A DNA stretch of 64,000 nt from JASHSH01 sp036490215 (GCA_036490215.1 DASXEH010000036.1:124001-188000), one strand, 5' to 3'; positions 17,489 through 27,705 are shown, numbered from the stretch's first letter. A program made the numbers and translations. The notes: generated from the letters alone by a model not told the origin.

Positions 17489-17811
17489 TAATACTGGCGA
17501 TCGGGAATGTGCAGAACGATTCCGGCGATCTTGTCGCTGGCGCGGATCTGGCAGCTCAGGCGGCTGGTGGGCTTGCGCTCGGCGGCGGCGCTTTCGAGCA
17601 TGGCACGCTCGATATCGTCGGGCGGCGGCAGCTTGGCATAGGTCGCGTCATCGACATAGACATGGCAGGTGGCGCAGCTGCAGGTGCCGCCGCATTCCGC
17701 GACGATACCCTCGACGCCGTTGCGCACCGCGCCTTCCATGATGCTCCAGCCTTCCTTGACCTCGATCTCGCGGTTGGTCCCTGATGGCTCGATATAGACG
17801 ACTTTGACCAT
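17488..17811 (-). CDS. [2Fe-2S] ferredoxin
   Basis: A 107-residue vertebrate-type/putidaredoxin-like ferredoxin. Cluster ligands are visible in ECGGTCSCATCHVYV (three cysteines spaced C-x5-C-x2-C around residues 40-49) and the fourth cysteine in SRLSCQIRAS near residue 86. It carries electrons from the coupled reductase to an oxygenase. The short size and the C-terminal HIPDRQY-type end fit the adrenodoxin/putidaredoxin branch rather than plant-type ferredoxins. Isc-type Fdx is an alternative but is normally in an isc cluster. Confidence 0.9.
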   Translation of the reverse strand: MVKVVYIEPSGTNREIEVKEGWSIMEGAVRNGVEGIVAECGGTCSCATCHVYVDDATYAKLPPPDDIERAMLESAAAERKPTSRLSCQIRASDKIAGIVLHIPDRQY

Positions 17812-18158
17812 GCGCCCCTGCGTCCTTTCGCTTTGGCCGCCGGACCGTTCCGTCTCAGGCGGCGGCAGGCAAAGTAGACGCGCCGCCGATTGGACTCAAC
17901 CCGCATTTCGATCCACGCAGACCGGCGCCGGTAGCGATACTTATAGCGCCGTCGCCTAATCTTATGAGCTTGGCCCAGGCCGCAATGCTAAGAGAGCCGG
18001 GCTTTCAACGAGACCGTCATCGTGTCAGGAGATGCACCCGAACGCGTCGCTTAGCGCACCGGTTGCAGCGCTTGCCGATGAACGGCTGCCGGACATACCC
18101 AGGCACCCGAAGCCCCCAAAAGACGGCAAGGAAGATCGCGAAAGCGTCGTTTCAGGTG
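17812..18158. other. Intergenic region without recognised gene
   Basis: This stretch separates the leftward ferredoxin gene from the rightward livK promoter. Short open frames exist but have no ribosome site or recognisable product. It must contain the ferredoxin promoter; no confident hexamers were identified. Confidence 0.5.
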
Positions 18159-18186
18159 TTGAGCCAATCAGTTAGTTGGATACAAT
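18159..18186 (+). promoter_or_regulatory. Predicted promoter of livKHMGF
   Basis: TTGAGC (18159-18164) and TACAAT (18181-18186) are separated by 16 bases, a good sigma70 match. The leader to the livK ATG is about 70 bases, with GGAGG just before the start codon. Confidence 0.55.
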
Positions 18187-18261
18187 ACCGATAACACCAT
18201 TTAGTCGCGGTGGCTCGAACCGCCGCGGCATCGGCAATCGACTCGCATCCCGGAGGAAACC

Positions 18262-19443
18262 ATGAAGCGGCTTGCAGCCAGCCTGTCCATTTCTGCACTC
18301 GCCATTGCCCTGGCCGCAACCGCGGTCAACGTCCGTGCCGAAGACACCCCGATCAAGATCGGCGCCCTTTTCGCGCTGTCCGGTCCGTTTGCTGACTACG
18401 GTCAGGAAATGCTGAACGGCATGAACCTGTATCTCGCGCAGCATGGCGACACCATCGCCGGCCGCAAGATCCAGTTCATTACGAAAGACGACCAGGCTTC
18501 GGGCGACTCCGCTAAGCGCCTGGCGCAAGAGTTGATCGTCAACGACAAGGTCGACCTGCTGGCCGGCTTCACCATCACGCCGGAAGCCATGGCCGTCGGC
18601 CCTCTCGGCACCCAGGCCAAGAAGCCGATGGTGATCATGAATGCGGCGACCTCGATCATCACCGAGAAGTCGCCTTATTTCGTCCGCTACTCCTTCACGC
18701 TGGGCCAAGTTGCTTCGGTGCTGGCCAAATGGTCCTATCAGAACGGCATCAAAAACGTTTACACGCTGGTCTCTGACTACGGCCCCGGCATCAATGCTGA
18801 AGGCGCGTTCAAGAAGTTCTTCACGGGCGCCGGCGGCACGATCTCCGGCAGTGATCGGGCGCCGCAGAAGGGTCCGGAATTCGCGCCCTTCATGGAACGC
18901 GTCAAGGCTGCGAAGCCGGACGCGCTGTTCGTGTTCGTGCCCTCGGGCGAGCAAGGCGTGGCCGTGACTAAGGCCTATCAGGAAGCAGGCCTGGCCAAGG
19001 TCGGCATCAAGCTGATCACCACCGGCGACATTACCGACGAAGACGTGATCGACCAGATGGGCGACGGCGCGATCGGCCTGATCACAGCCTTCCACTACTC
19101 GTCGGCGCATCCGTCCGAGACGAACAAGAAGTTCGTCAAGGCGTGGGAGTCGGCCTACGGCACCAAGATCCGCGTCGACTTCATGGGCGAAGCCGCCTAT
19201 GACGGCATGCACGGCATCTATGACGCGATTGCCGCGCAGAAGGGCCAGGTCGATCCCGACAAAACCGTCGAGCTGCTGAAGAACGAGAAGTTCGAAGCGC
19301 CGCGCGGTCCGCTCGCGATCGACCCTGCGACGCGCGATGCGATCAACACGGTCTATCTGCGTAAGGTGCAGCGCGTGAACGGGCGCCTTGAAAACGTCGA
19401 GTTCGCGAGCGTCCCCGACGTCAAAGACCCCGACCACAAGTAA
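18262..19443 (+). CDS. livK: Branched-chain amino acid type ABC transporter, periplasmic binding protein
   Basis: A 393-residue secreted binding protein. Signal peptide MKRLAASLSISALAIALAAT is cleaved near VRA; the mature part starts with TPIKIGALFALSGPFADYGQ, the hallmark of the LivJ/LivK/AmiC fold (type I periplasmic binding protein). GGAGG lies 6 bases before the ATG. It is followed by two permease and two ATPase genes in order. Members of this family bind branched-chain amino acids, amides, urea or aromatic compounds, so the ligand is not certain. Confidence 0.92.
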   Translation: MKRLAASLSISALAIALAATAVNVRAEDTPIKIGALFALSGPFADYGQEMLNGMNLYLAQHGDTIAGRKIQFITKDDQASGDSAKRLAQELIVNDKVDLLAGFTITPEAMAVGPLGTQAKKPMVIMNAATSIITEKSPYFVRYSFTLGQVASVLAKWSYQNGIKNVYTLVSDYGPGINAEGAFKKFFTGAGGTISGSDRAPQKGPEFAPFMERVKAAKPDALFVFVPSGEQGVAVTKAYQEAGLAKVGIKLITTGDITDEDVIDQMGDGAIGLITAFHYSSAHPSETNKKFVKAWESAYGTKIRVDFMGEAAYDGMHGIYDAIAAQKGQVDPDKTVELLKNEKFEAPRGPLAIDPATRDAINTVYLRKVQRVNGRLENVEFASVPDVKDPDHK

Positions 19444-19474
19444 GCTGACATAACCGAGGCCAGGCCCGCGAATC

Positions 19475-20344
19475 ATGGCGGAGCAACTTTTTACTCTCGT
19501 GTTCAACGGCCTGGCCTACGGAATCCTTCTGTTCATCATGGCGATCGGGCTTTCGGTCACCATGGGGATGATGAATTTCACCAATCTGGCTCATGGCGCT
19601 TTCGCCATGATCGGCGGTTACCTCGCCTACACGGTGACCATCCAACTGGGATGGCCGTTTCTGGTCTCACTGCCGATCGCCTTCTTCGGCGTCGGTGCGA
19701 TCAGCGTGTTTTTTGAAGCCGCGCTCTACCGGCGCTTCTACCGCTCTCCGCAATTGAGCCAAGTGCTCCTCACCATCGGCCTTGCGCTGATGTCGGTTGC
19801 CGGCGCCACTTACATCTGGGGGCCGCAGCTGCGCCTGGTGCGGATGCCCGACTATCTCAGCGGCCAGACCAGCCTGTTCGGCGTCGAAGTCGGCACCTAT
19901 CGCCTCTTCCTGATCATCGTCGGCGCGATCATCGCGCTCGGGCTGGTGATCGGTCTTGAGCGCACGCGCTTCGGCGCTATGGTGCGCGCCACCGTCGACA
20001 ACCGACGCATGGCGCAATCACTCGGCATCAACGTCAATCGTGTCTTCCGCTTGACCTTCGCGCTCGGTAGCGGCCTCGCCGGACTCGGCGGCGCGCTGGC
20101 TGCCAATTTCATCGGCGGCATGCTGCCGAATTTCCCGATGGGCTATCTGCTGGTCTACTTCCTGATCGTGGTGACGGTCGGCGGCCTCGGCTCGACCATG
20201 GGCGCTCTCCTCGCTGCCGTGCTGCTCGGCGTCGGCGATGCGGCGGTCAAATTCTACGCGCCGCATTTCGCGTCCTTCGCGATCTACGCGTTGATGGTGG
20301 TTCTGCTGATGTGGCGGCCGAACGGCCTGCTCGGGCGGCGCTAG
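19475..20344 (+). CDS. livH: Branched-chain amino acid type ABC permease LivH
   Basis: A 289-residue membrane protein with about eight hydrophobic segments. The N-terminal FNGLAYGILLFIMAIGLSVTMGMMNFTNLAHGAF is a classical LivH motif, and the cytoplasmic coupling loop is ATVDNRRMAQSLGINVNRVFRLTF. It forms the translocation pore with LivM. It starts 31 bases after livK and is 3 bases from livM. Confidence 0.95.
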   Translation: MAEQLFTLVFNGLAYGILLFIMAIGLSVTMGMMNFTNLAHGAFAMIGGYLAYTVTIQLGWPFLVSLPIAFFGVGAISVFFEAALYRRFYRSPQLSQVLLTIGLALMSVAGATYIWGPQLRLVRMPDYLSGQTSLFGVEVGTYRLFLIIVGAIIALGLVIGLERTRFGAMVRATVDNRRMAQSLGINVNRVFRLTFALGSGLAGLGGALAANFIGGMLPNFPMGYLLVYFLIVVTVGGLGSTMGALLAAVLLGVGDAAVKFYAPHFASFAIYALMVVLLMWRPNGLLGRR

Positions 20345-20347
20345 ACC

Positions 20348-21340
20348 ATGACCAACACCACCGATCCCGTCGGCGGTTTTCTCCGCCGCTCGCAGTGGCG
20401 TCCGACCGAAATCATGGTCTGGGTGCTCGTCATCGCCGCGTTCTTCGTCTTCCCCGATCGTCTGGTGTTAGGCAGCCGCGTGCTGATCATCGCGATCTAT
20501 GCCCTCTCGCTCGACCTGCTGCTCGGCTATGGCGGATTGATCTCGCTCGGCCACGCGGCCTATTTCGGCACCGGCGCCTATGCCGCGGGGCTGATCGCCA
20601 ATTACGGCTGGACCGAGCCGATCAGCGGCCTGATCGGGGCCGCTGTCATCGCGGGCGTGCTCGGCTATCTCGCCGGCTTCATCATCGTGCGCTTGAACGG
20701 CGTCGCCCTTCTGATGGTCACGCTCGGCTTCGGCCTCTTGATCTCCGAGCTTGCCAATTCGCTCAACGACATCACCGGCGGGTCGGACGGGCTCAACATG
20801 ACCTTTGCGCCGATTCTCGGCCATTTTGATTTCGATCTCGCCGGGCAGACGGCCTACATCTACAGCGCGGCCTTTGCCCTTCTCGCCTTCGTTTTCGTGC
20901 GCCGCATCGTCAATTCACCCTTCGGCCTGTCGCTGCAAGGCTATCGCGAGAATCCGAAGCGCATGGCGCAGATCGGTGCGCCGATGGCCGCACGGCTGCG
21001 GCTGGTGAACGCGCTGGCGGCGGCGCTAGCGGGTCTCGCCGGCGGCTTGCTCACCCAGACCAATCAATTCGTCGGCCTCGACTCGGTTGGGTTCGAGCGT
21101 TCGGCCGACACCCTGATCATGCTGATTCTCGGCGGTGGCGGCCGGCTCTATGGCGGCTTGGTCGGCGCGCTGGTGTTTCTGGTGGGCCGTGACGTGTTCT
21201 CCGAGGCCAACCCGCAATATTGGTATTTCTGGCTCGGGCTGCTGCTGGTGCTGATCGTGCTGTTCATGCCCCAGGGCATTCTCGGTGGTATCGACGCGCT
21301 GCTCGCGCGGATCAAGCGCATGCGGAAAGCCGCGCCATGA
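20348..21340 (+). CDS. livM: Branched-chain amino acid type ABC permease LivM
   Basis: A 330-residue permease, second half of the LivHM pore. Recognised by LLLGYGGLISLGHAAYFGTGAYAAG near residue 55-80 and the coupling region GYRENPKRMAQIGAPMAARLR. About nine to ten membrane segments. Its stop overlaps the livG start as ATGA. Confidence 0.95.
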   Translation: MTNTTDPVGGFLRRSQWRPTEIMVWVLVIAAFFVFPDRLVLGSRVLIIAIYALSLDLLLGYGGLISLGHAAYFGTGAYAAGLIANYGWTEPISGLIGAAVIAGVLGYLAGFIIVRLNGVALLMVTLGFGLLISELANSLNDITGGSDGLNMTFAPILGHFDFDLAGQTAYIYSAAFALLAFVFVRRIVNSPFGLSLQGYRENPKRMAQIGAPMAARLRLVNALAAALAGLAGGLLTQTNQFVGLDSVGFERSADTLIMLILGGGGRLYGGLVGALVFLVGRDVFSEANPQYWYFWLGLLLVLIVLFMPQGILGGIDALLARIKRMRKAAP

Positions 21341-22081
21341 TCGCCGCACTCGCCACCCAAGGCCTCAGCAAGAAATTCGGAGCGCTTCAGGTCGCGCGCG
21401 AGATCGACTTCACCCTGCCCGTTGGCGCGCGCCATGCGCTGATCGGCCCCAATGGTGCCGGCAAGACGACCTTCATCAATCTGCTCACCGGCGCGATCGA
21501 GCCCGATAGCGGTCGCGTCACACTGGGCGAGACCGATATCACTTATGCCGCCACCCATCGCCGCGTGCGCATGGGGCTGGTGCGCACCTTCCAGATCAAT
21601 TCGCTGTTTCCCGACTTCACGCCGCTCGAAGCGGTGACGATGACGATCTGCGAGCGCGAAGGCATCGCGGGCCGCTGGCTCAGCAGCCTGACCGGTCACC
21701 GCGCGCTGGCCGAAGAGGCCTATGCGCTGCTGGAGAAGCTGGGCCTGGGCGACGAGGCGACGCGCATGACGCGTTATCTGCCCTATGGCCGCCAGCGGCT
21801 CCTCGAGATCGGCATCGCGCTGGCCGCCAAGCCGCGCGTGCTGCTGCTCGACGAACCCGCCGCCGGCGTGCCTGAGCGCGAGAGCCACGAATTGCTCGAA
21901 GCGATATCCGCGCTGCCCGCCGACATCGCGATCATGTTCATCGAACACGACATGGAACTGGTGTTCCGCTTCGCCAACCGCATCACCGTGCTGGTCGCCG
22001 GCCAAGTGCTGTGCGAAGGCGCGCCGGCCGAGATCGCCGCCGATGCGCGCGTGCGTGAAGTCTATCTGGGGTCACGCGACC

Positions 22082-22089
<8 letters not shown>
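21337..22089 (+). CDS. livG: Branched-chain amino acid type ABC transporter ATPase LivG
   Basis: A 250-residue ATPase. Walker A GPNGAGKTT lies near residue 38, the LivG-specific VRTFQINSLFP near 85, and Walker B LLLDEPAAGVP near 167. The signature position reads LPYGRQRLLEIG instead of LSYGxQR, which is within LivG variation. The ATG at 21337 overlaps the livM stop; longer readings run within livM. Confidence 0.94.
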
Positions 22090-22801
<712 letters not shown>

Positions 22802-22808
22802 TCAGTTC

Positions 22809-22940
22809 GTCATTCCGGACAAGGGAGCGACAGCGACCGCCGATCCGGAATCCAGGAGATATTTGCGCGAAGCGCCTTCCTTGGAGTCATATGCTCGCTA
22901 TCGCTCGCCGGCTGGACTCCCGCTTTCGCGGGAGTGACGA
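22809..22940. repeat. Dispersed repeat, family B, copy 1
   Basis: Starts GTCATTCCGGAC, contains CGCCGATCCGGAATCCAGGAGA and GCTCGCTATCGCTCGCCGGCTGG, and ends in CGGGAGTGACGA. A second copy with the same block order is at 48363-48505. The element fills the gap between livF and the convergent paaG-like gene. Confidence 0.82.
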
Positions 22941-22954
22941 ATTATTGGTGACCT

Positions 22955-23746
22955 CTATCTCCCCTTGAACACCGCCGGCCGCTTCTGCAGGAACGCGGCC
23001 ACGCCTTTCTGGAAATCTTCGCTGAAGCCCGCGATCGTCTGCAGCCTCCCCTCCATCGCCAATTGATCGTCGAGAGTGTTGGCGGTCGAGGCCTGGATCA
23101 GCTTCTTCGACAAGGCCAGCGCGAGCGTCGGCTGGCTGGCAAGCTTCTCGGCCAGCGCCTTGCCCTCGCCCGGCAAAGCGGCATCGTCGACCACTTTCCA
23201 GATCATGCCCCAGCTTTCGGCCTGCTCGGCTGGAATCGCTTCGCCCAGCATCGTCATGGCGAGCGCCCGCGCGTGACCAATCAAACGCGGCAGCGTCCAG
23301 GTGGCACCACCATCTGCGGCGAGGCCAATCTTGGCAAAGGGCAGCAGGAAACTCGCCGAGCGCGCCGCGATCACGATGTCGCAGGCCAGTGCGAAACCCG
23401 CACCCGCGCCCGCCGCGATTCCATTGATGACGCCCAGCACCGGCATCTCGAGCTCGCGCAGCGTCTTGATCATCGGCGTGTAGCTCTTCTCGACCACCTC
23501 GCCCAAATCAGGATGGCCGCCGCCCATCTGCATCGCCTCGGCAAGATCCTGGCCCGAGCAGAAACCGCGCCCCGCGCCGGTGATCACCAAACAACGCACG
23601 CCGCTGTCCTTGGCCGCCACGACATCCAGGGCATGGCGGATTTCCAGGATCATCGTCTGCGTAAAGCAATTCAGCTTATCGGGCCGGTTGAGCGTGATCC
23701 TCGCAATCGCGCCGGTGTTTTCGAATGTGATCGCGGTGTAGTCCAT
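22955..23746 (-). CDS. Enoyl-CoA hydratase/isomerase family protein, PaaG-like
   Basis: A 263-residue crotonase-fold enzyme. The oxyanion-hole segments are seen in ITGAGRGFCSGQDLAE near residue 55-70 and INGIAAGAGAGFALACDIVIA near 105-125. RGFCSGQDL and the C-terminal AFLQKRPAVFKGR resemble PaaG, the 1,2-epoxyphenylacetyl-CoA isomerase of phenylacetate breakdown. No other paa genes are present in the window, so a general enoyl-CoA hydratase role is equally possible. Confidence 0.85.
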   Translation of the reverse strand: MDYTAITFENTGAIARITLNRPDKLNCFTQTMILEIRHALDVVAAKDSGVRCLVITGAGRGFCSGQDLAEAMQMGGGHPDLGEVVEKSYTPMIKTLRELEMPVLGVINGIAAGAGAGFALACDIVIAARSASFLLPFAKIGLAADGGATWTLPRLIGHARALAMTMLGEAIPAEQAESWGMIWKVVDDAALPGEGKALAEKLASQPTLALALSKKLIQASTANTLDDQLAMEGRLQTIAGFSEDFQKGVAAFLQKRPAVFKGR

Positions 23747-23755
23747 AGTTCTCCC

Positions 23756-25459
23756 CTAGCGGCGCAGGCGCGGCATTGAAGCGATGGCCGCGATAAACGG
23801 CATCGCCATGATCAATTGCATGATGGCCCAAATCAGCATTTCGCGGTTGGCCAGCATCGCGTTCAACAGCAGCGGCCAGCGATCGGCCCAGGTCGGATGA
23901 TCGCGCGCAAAATCCTGACCTTGCGCCAGGGCCACCGCTTCACTGACCGGCGAAAGGACGGCGGCGATCATCAGGCCGAGCGCCAGCATGATCAGCAGCG
24001 GCCGGCGCCGACCATCCGCCAGCGCCTTCAGGCTCGACGGGAACAGGCCGATGAAGGAGAGATCACCACTGCCCGAGACTACCGCGCGGATGATCGCCAA
24101 GACAGCGACGCCGACGCACGGCACCGCAAAGTCGATCTCGGGAATGTCGCGATAGCGCCCGTCGACGACGAGCAACGCGGTCCACACCATCGCATAGAGC
24201 GCAAAACCGACCGTCAGCGCCTCGCCATGCCAGCGATCGCCTTTCGACTGCGTTTTCTTCAGCAGGGCCGCTGCGCGCGCGACAATGCCAAAGGCGAGAA
24301 CCACCGGTGCGCCGACGCGAACGATCGCCCAGGCCTGCGCCGACCATTGATAGCTGACGGCGCTAATGTGGAATCCGGTCGTTACCGCCAGCCAGGCAAG
24401 TCCCTGGCACAAAAGCGCGAGCACCACCGTGTCGTTCAAGCCGCGCAAACCGCGCCCGAACCAGAGCATTACGGCGAGTCCCGCCACAATCGCCACGCCC
24501 GCGCGCCGCGGCCAATCAGCCACTTCGGTCACTGGACCGCTCATCGCGAATTTGGGCGTGCGACCCGCGTCGAGAATCCCCCAATTCGCGCCGACCGTGT
24601 TCTCAAGCGACGCCTTCCATGGCTGATCGAAGGCTTCGACGATGTTGTAGTCGAGGTCGTGGCGCTTCGCGATGTCGGGCACGGCGCGCACATAGCGCGC
24701 TTCGTTGATCGTGTTCACCACCGCCGCGCCGCGATCGCGGCCCATCGACGGCCAGCCGGTTTCACCGATCAGGATCGGCTTGCCGGGAAACGCGGCGCGG
24801 ATCGCCTCGACGGCATGGATCATGTGCTCTTCAGCGCCCTCGATGGAAACCGGTTCGTCCTCCCAGAATGGCAGCACATGGATCGTGATCACGTCGAGCG
24901 CTTGGGCCACATCGGGATGCTTCAGGAAAAAGACCCAGACATCCGCATAGGACACCGGCTGCTTCACCGCCGCTTTGACGCGCTGGATATAGGCGATCAG
25001 TTTTTCCGGCGGCAGATCGTTGCGCAGCAGCACCTCATTGCCGACGATCACCCGCGTCACCGTATCGGGATAGCGGTTGGCCGCGTCGATCAGCCCGGCG
25101 ATCTCAGCATCGTTGGCGGCCGCGCCGACCGGCGTGTGGTCCGAGGTCAGCCACGCCCCCATCGTCACCTTGAGGCCGAGCGCCTGCGCAAACTTGGGAA
25201 CGACCTCGAGGCCCCGCGTCGTGCCATAGGTGCGCACCGCCTGGACATGGCCGACCAGCGACTTCAGATCGGCTTCGACCTGTTCCGGCGGCGGCACATC
25301 CTGGTCGATCGGATCCTGGTGCCCGCGATAGGGCGCGAACGAAACCGACTGCAGGGGACCATCCCAGCTCTCGGTCACAGGAACCGGACGATCGAACCAC
25401 CACCAGCAGACGACAGCGATCATTGCAGTCAAAAGACACACACAAACCCTTTGAATCAC
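23756..25459 (-). CDS. GH17-type beta-glucan glucosyltransferase/hydrolase membrane protein
   Basis: A 567-residue protein: an N-terminal membrane anchor (8-22), a periplasmic glycoside hydrolase family 17-like domain (about 35-310), and some seven transmembrane segments in the C-terminal part. The acid/base glutamate is in RVIVGNEVLLR and the nucleophile in ILIGETGWPSMG, both at expected spacing. Similar proteins (NdvC-like) take part in cyclic or linear beta-glucan synthesis in the alphaproteobacteria, normally beside a GT2 synthase; none is next to it here. Only 9 bases separate it from the paaG-like gene. Confidence 0.78.
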   Translation of the reverse strand: MIQRVCVCLLTAMIAVVCWWWFDRPVPVTESWDGPLQSVSFAPYRGHQDPIDQDVPPPEQVEADLKSLVGHVQAVRTYGTTRGLEVVPKFAQALGLKVTMGAWLTSDHTPVGAAANDAEIAGLIDAANRYPDTVTRVIVGNEVLLRNDLPPEKLIAYIQRVKAAVKQPVSYADVWVFFLKHPDVAQALDVITIHVLPFWEDEPVSIEGAEEHMIHAVEAIRAAFPGKPILIGETGWPSMGRDRGAAVVNTINEARYVRAVPDIAKRHDLDYNIVEAFDQPWKASLENTVGANWGILDAGRTPKFAMSGPVTEVADWPRRAGVAIVAGLAVMLWFGRGLRGLNDTVVLALLCQGLAWLAVTTGFHISAVSYQWSAQAWAIVRVGAPVVLAFGIVARAAALLKKTQSKGDRWHGEALTVGFALYAMVWTALLVVDGRYRDIPEIDFAVPCVGVAVLAIIRAVVSGSGDLSFIGLFPSSLKALADGRRRPLLIMLALGLMIAAVLSPVSEAVALAQGQDFARDHPTWADRWPLLLNAMLANREMLIWAIMQLIMAMPFIAAIASMPRLRR

Positions 25460-25588
25460 TGGACTATTTTCCTTAATCGAACTGTCATGTGACTTGCCTC
25501 ACCCCCCTCAAGAGAATGCCGCCGACAAATGTAAAGGTGGTCCGCCCGCAATTGGACCGCCCTCTACGTATTGAACGGGGGATATGCA

Positions 25589-27181
25589 ATGAGTGAAGTT
25601 GCCGCAGCCGCATCACGGCCTGGCACCAAAATGTCGGCGTCGTCCGAAAAGGCCACCCTTTTCGGCGTGTTCGCCATCATTCTCGTAGGCGCAATCTATG
25701 CTGGCTATCATCTGATCGGCGATCTGACGTCGGTTCCGGCGGAAAGCTTTATGCCCTATCTGCTGCTGGGCGTGGCTCTGTTGATCGCGCTGGGCTTCGA
25801 ATTCGTCAACGGTTTCCATGACACGGCCAACGCCGTGGCCACCGTGATCTATACCCGTTCGATGCCTGCCCATATCGCTGTGGTCTGGTCGGGTGTGTTC
25901 AACCTGATCGGCGTGCTTCTGTCTACGGGCGGCGTCGCCTTCGGCATTATTTCGCTCTTGCCCGTCGAACTCATCCTGAACGTCGGCAGTTCGGCCGGCT
26001 TCGCGATGGTCTTCGCCCTGCTGATCGCCGCGATCATCTGGAACCTGGGCACCTGGGCGCTTGGTATCCCCAACTCCAGCTCGCACGCCCTGGTCGGTTC
26101 GATCATCGGCGTCGGTCTGATGAACGCCTGGCTGTCGCCCACCAGCGGCACGGCTGGCGTGGATTGGAACCAAGTCTATGGCGTCGGCCGCGCTCTCGCC
26201 TTCTCGCCGCTGGTCGGCTTCGTGCTCTCGGCCCTGTTGCTCCTCCTCTCCAAGGCGATGATCCGCATTCCGAAGCTCTATGCCGAGCCGAAGGGTGACG
26301 AAGCGCCGCCGCTGTGGATCCGCGGTCTGCTGATCCTGACCTGCACTGGCGTCAGCTTCGCGCATGGTTCGAATGACGGCCAGAAAGGCATGGGCTTGAT
26401 CATGCTGATCCTGATCGGCTGCGTGCCGACGGCTTACGCCCTCAACCACGCTGTCGGCGCGAGTGACACGCCTGCGTTCGTTCAAACCTCCAACAAAGCC
26501 TCGGCCATCCTCGCCGCCCATGGCGGCAACGACACGGTCAAGGACCCGAAGGCGACTCTTTCGGATACGCTCCGCACCAAGACCGTTCAGGCCGGCGAAA
26601 TCTCCGCCATGAATGCGATGGTGCAAGACGTCTCCAAGCAGATCTCGGCCTACGGTGCTGTCGGCCAGGTTCCGCCGGATAAGGTCAGCAACGTCCGTAA
26701 CGACATGTACCTGCTGAGCGAAAACATCGCCTTCATCAAAAAGCACAAGGCCGTCGAATTCTCCGCCGCTGAATGGAGCGATCTCGACGCCTATAAGAAG
26801 CAGGTCGACGGCGCGACCAAGTTCATCCCCACTTGGGTGAAGGTGGCGGTGGCCATCGCGCTCGGTCTGGGCACGATGATCGGCTGGAAGCGCATCGTCG
26901 TGACGGTCGGCGAAAAGATCGGCAAGACGCATCTGACCTACGCTCAGGGCGCCGCGGCCGAAATCGTAGCGGCCGGCACCATCATCCTGGCCGACCAGTT
27001 CTCACTTCCCGTCAGCACGACGCACATCCTGTCCTCGGGTGTCGCCGGCACAATGGCGGCCAATCGCTCCGGCTTGCAGATGGCGACCATCCGCAACCTG
27101 ATCATGGCCTGGGTTCTGACGTTGCCCGCCGCCATCACGCTGTCGGGTGGCCTGTACTTCATCTTCCGTCAGCTCTTCTAA
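25589..27181 (+). CDS. pit: Inorganic phosphate transporter, Pit family
   Basis: A 530-residue low-affinity, proton-coupled phosphate carrier. The two family signatures are GFEFVNGFHDTANAVATVIYTRSM near residue 75 and VSFAHGSNDGQKGMGLIML near 260, plus STTHILSSGVAGTMAANRSG near the C-terminus. A long hydrophilic segment at about 290-415 separates the membrane halves, longer than in classical PitA. The start at 25589 is supported by GGGGG 7 bases upstream. It ends in a clear terminator. With the high-affinity Pst system at 60 kb the strain has both uptake modes. Confidence 0.94.
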   Translation: MSEVAAAASRPGTKMSASSEKATLFGVFAIILVGAIYAGYHLIGDLTSVPAESFMPYLLLGVALLIALGFEFVNGFHDTANAVATVIYTRSMPAHIAVVWSGVFNLIGVLLSTGGVAFGIISLLPVELILNVGSSAGFAMVFALLIAAIIWNLGTWALGIPNSSSHALVGSIIGVGLMNAWLSPTSGTAGVDWNQVYGVGRALAFSPLVGFVLSALLLLLSKAMIRIPKLYAEPKGDEAPPLWIRGLLILTCTGVSFAHGSNDGQKGMGLIMLILIGCVPTAYALNHAVGASDTPAFVQTSNKASAILAAHGGNDTVKDPKATLSDTLRTKTVQAGEISAMNAMVQDVSKQISAYGAVGQVPPDKVSNVRNDMYLLSENIAFIKKHKAVEFSAAEWSDLDAYKKQVDGATKFIPTWVKVAVAIALGLGTMIGWKRIVVTVGEKIGKTHLTYAQGAAAEIVAAGTIILADQFSLPVSTTHILSSGVAGTMAANRSGLQMATIRNLIMAWVLTLPAAITLSGGLYFIFRQLF

Positions 27182-27200
27182 TCGATCTGACGGTTGCCGA

Positions 27201-27245
27201 AACGCGGCCGGTCACGCCTCCTCAGGCGGGACCGGCCGTTTCTTT
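27201..27245 (+). terminator. Terminator of pit, overlapping the yciA stop
   Basis: AACGCGGCCGGTC pairs with GACCGGCCGTTT across a small GC-rich loop that is itself partly paired, followed by TTTCTTTCC. The hairpin includes the stop codon and last codons of the convergent thioesterase gene. Confidence 0.75.
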
Positions 27246-27601
27246 CCATCGGGGCCGATGGCGACGTAAGTAAAGCGCCCCTCGGTGATCTTTTCGCCCG
27301 ATCCGCCAGCGCGCCGCCGCGCCCAGGCCGAAACGACGAAGGCGATCGAGGTCGTCCCGACCTTCTCGACCCGGCAATAGCAAGACAGGACGTCCCCCAT
27401 ATGCATCGGCTTGTGGAAGTGCATGGCGTCGATAGCTACCGTGACCACCCGTCCCTGGGATCGCAGGCCCGCCGCGATGCCGCCGGCCATATCCATCTGG
27501 GAGAGTAGCCAACCGCCGAAAACGTCCCCGTTGGCGTTCAAATCGGCCGGCATGGCCACCGTCCGAATGGTCGGTTGGCCGGTTGGTTCGATGTCGGACA
27601 T
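27212..27601 (-). CDS. yciA: Acyl-CoA thioesterase, YciA-like hotdog protein
   Basis: A 129-residue hotdog-fold thioesterase that hydrolyses acyl-CoA. The conserved N-terminal region TVAMPADLNANGDVFGGWLLSQMDMAG contains the active-site asparagine/aspartate region of the YciA group, followed by the VTVAIDAMHFHKPMHMGD strand. Length is normal. It lies between two rightward genes and has its own leader toward parE. Confidence 0.9.
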   Translation of the reverse strand: MSDIEPTGQPTIRTVAMPADLNANGDVFGGWLLSQMDMAGGIAAGLRSQGRVVTVAIDAMHFHKPMHMGDVLSCYCRVEKVGTTSIAFVVSAWARRRAGGSGEKITEGRFTYVAIGPDGKKRPVPPEEA

Positions 27602-27705
27602 AATCTTGCGAGCCCCCTCATTTTCTCAACAGTTAGTGGCGCTTACGACTAAAACCTACCGGATGCGCTTGCCCACCCTGACGAAACCGTCCATATAATG
27701 CCGCC

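Noticed and set aside
17964..18194. 76-codon rightward frame in the livK upstream region
   Set aside because: No ribosome site, arginine-rich random composition, and it overlaps the predicted livK promoter.
23816..25492. Rightward 558-codon open frame opposite the GH17-type gene
   Set aside because: Histidine/arginine-rich product typical of antisense frames; the leftward frame has catalytic motifs and membrane segments.
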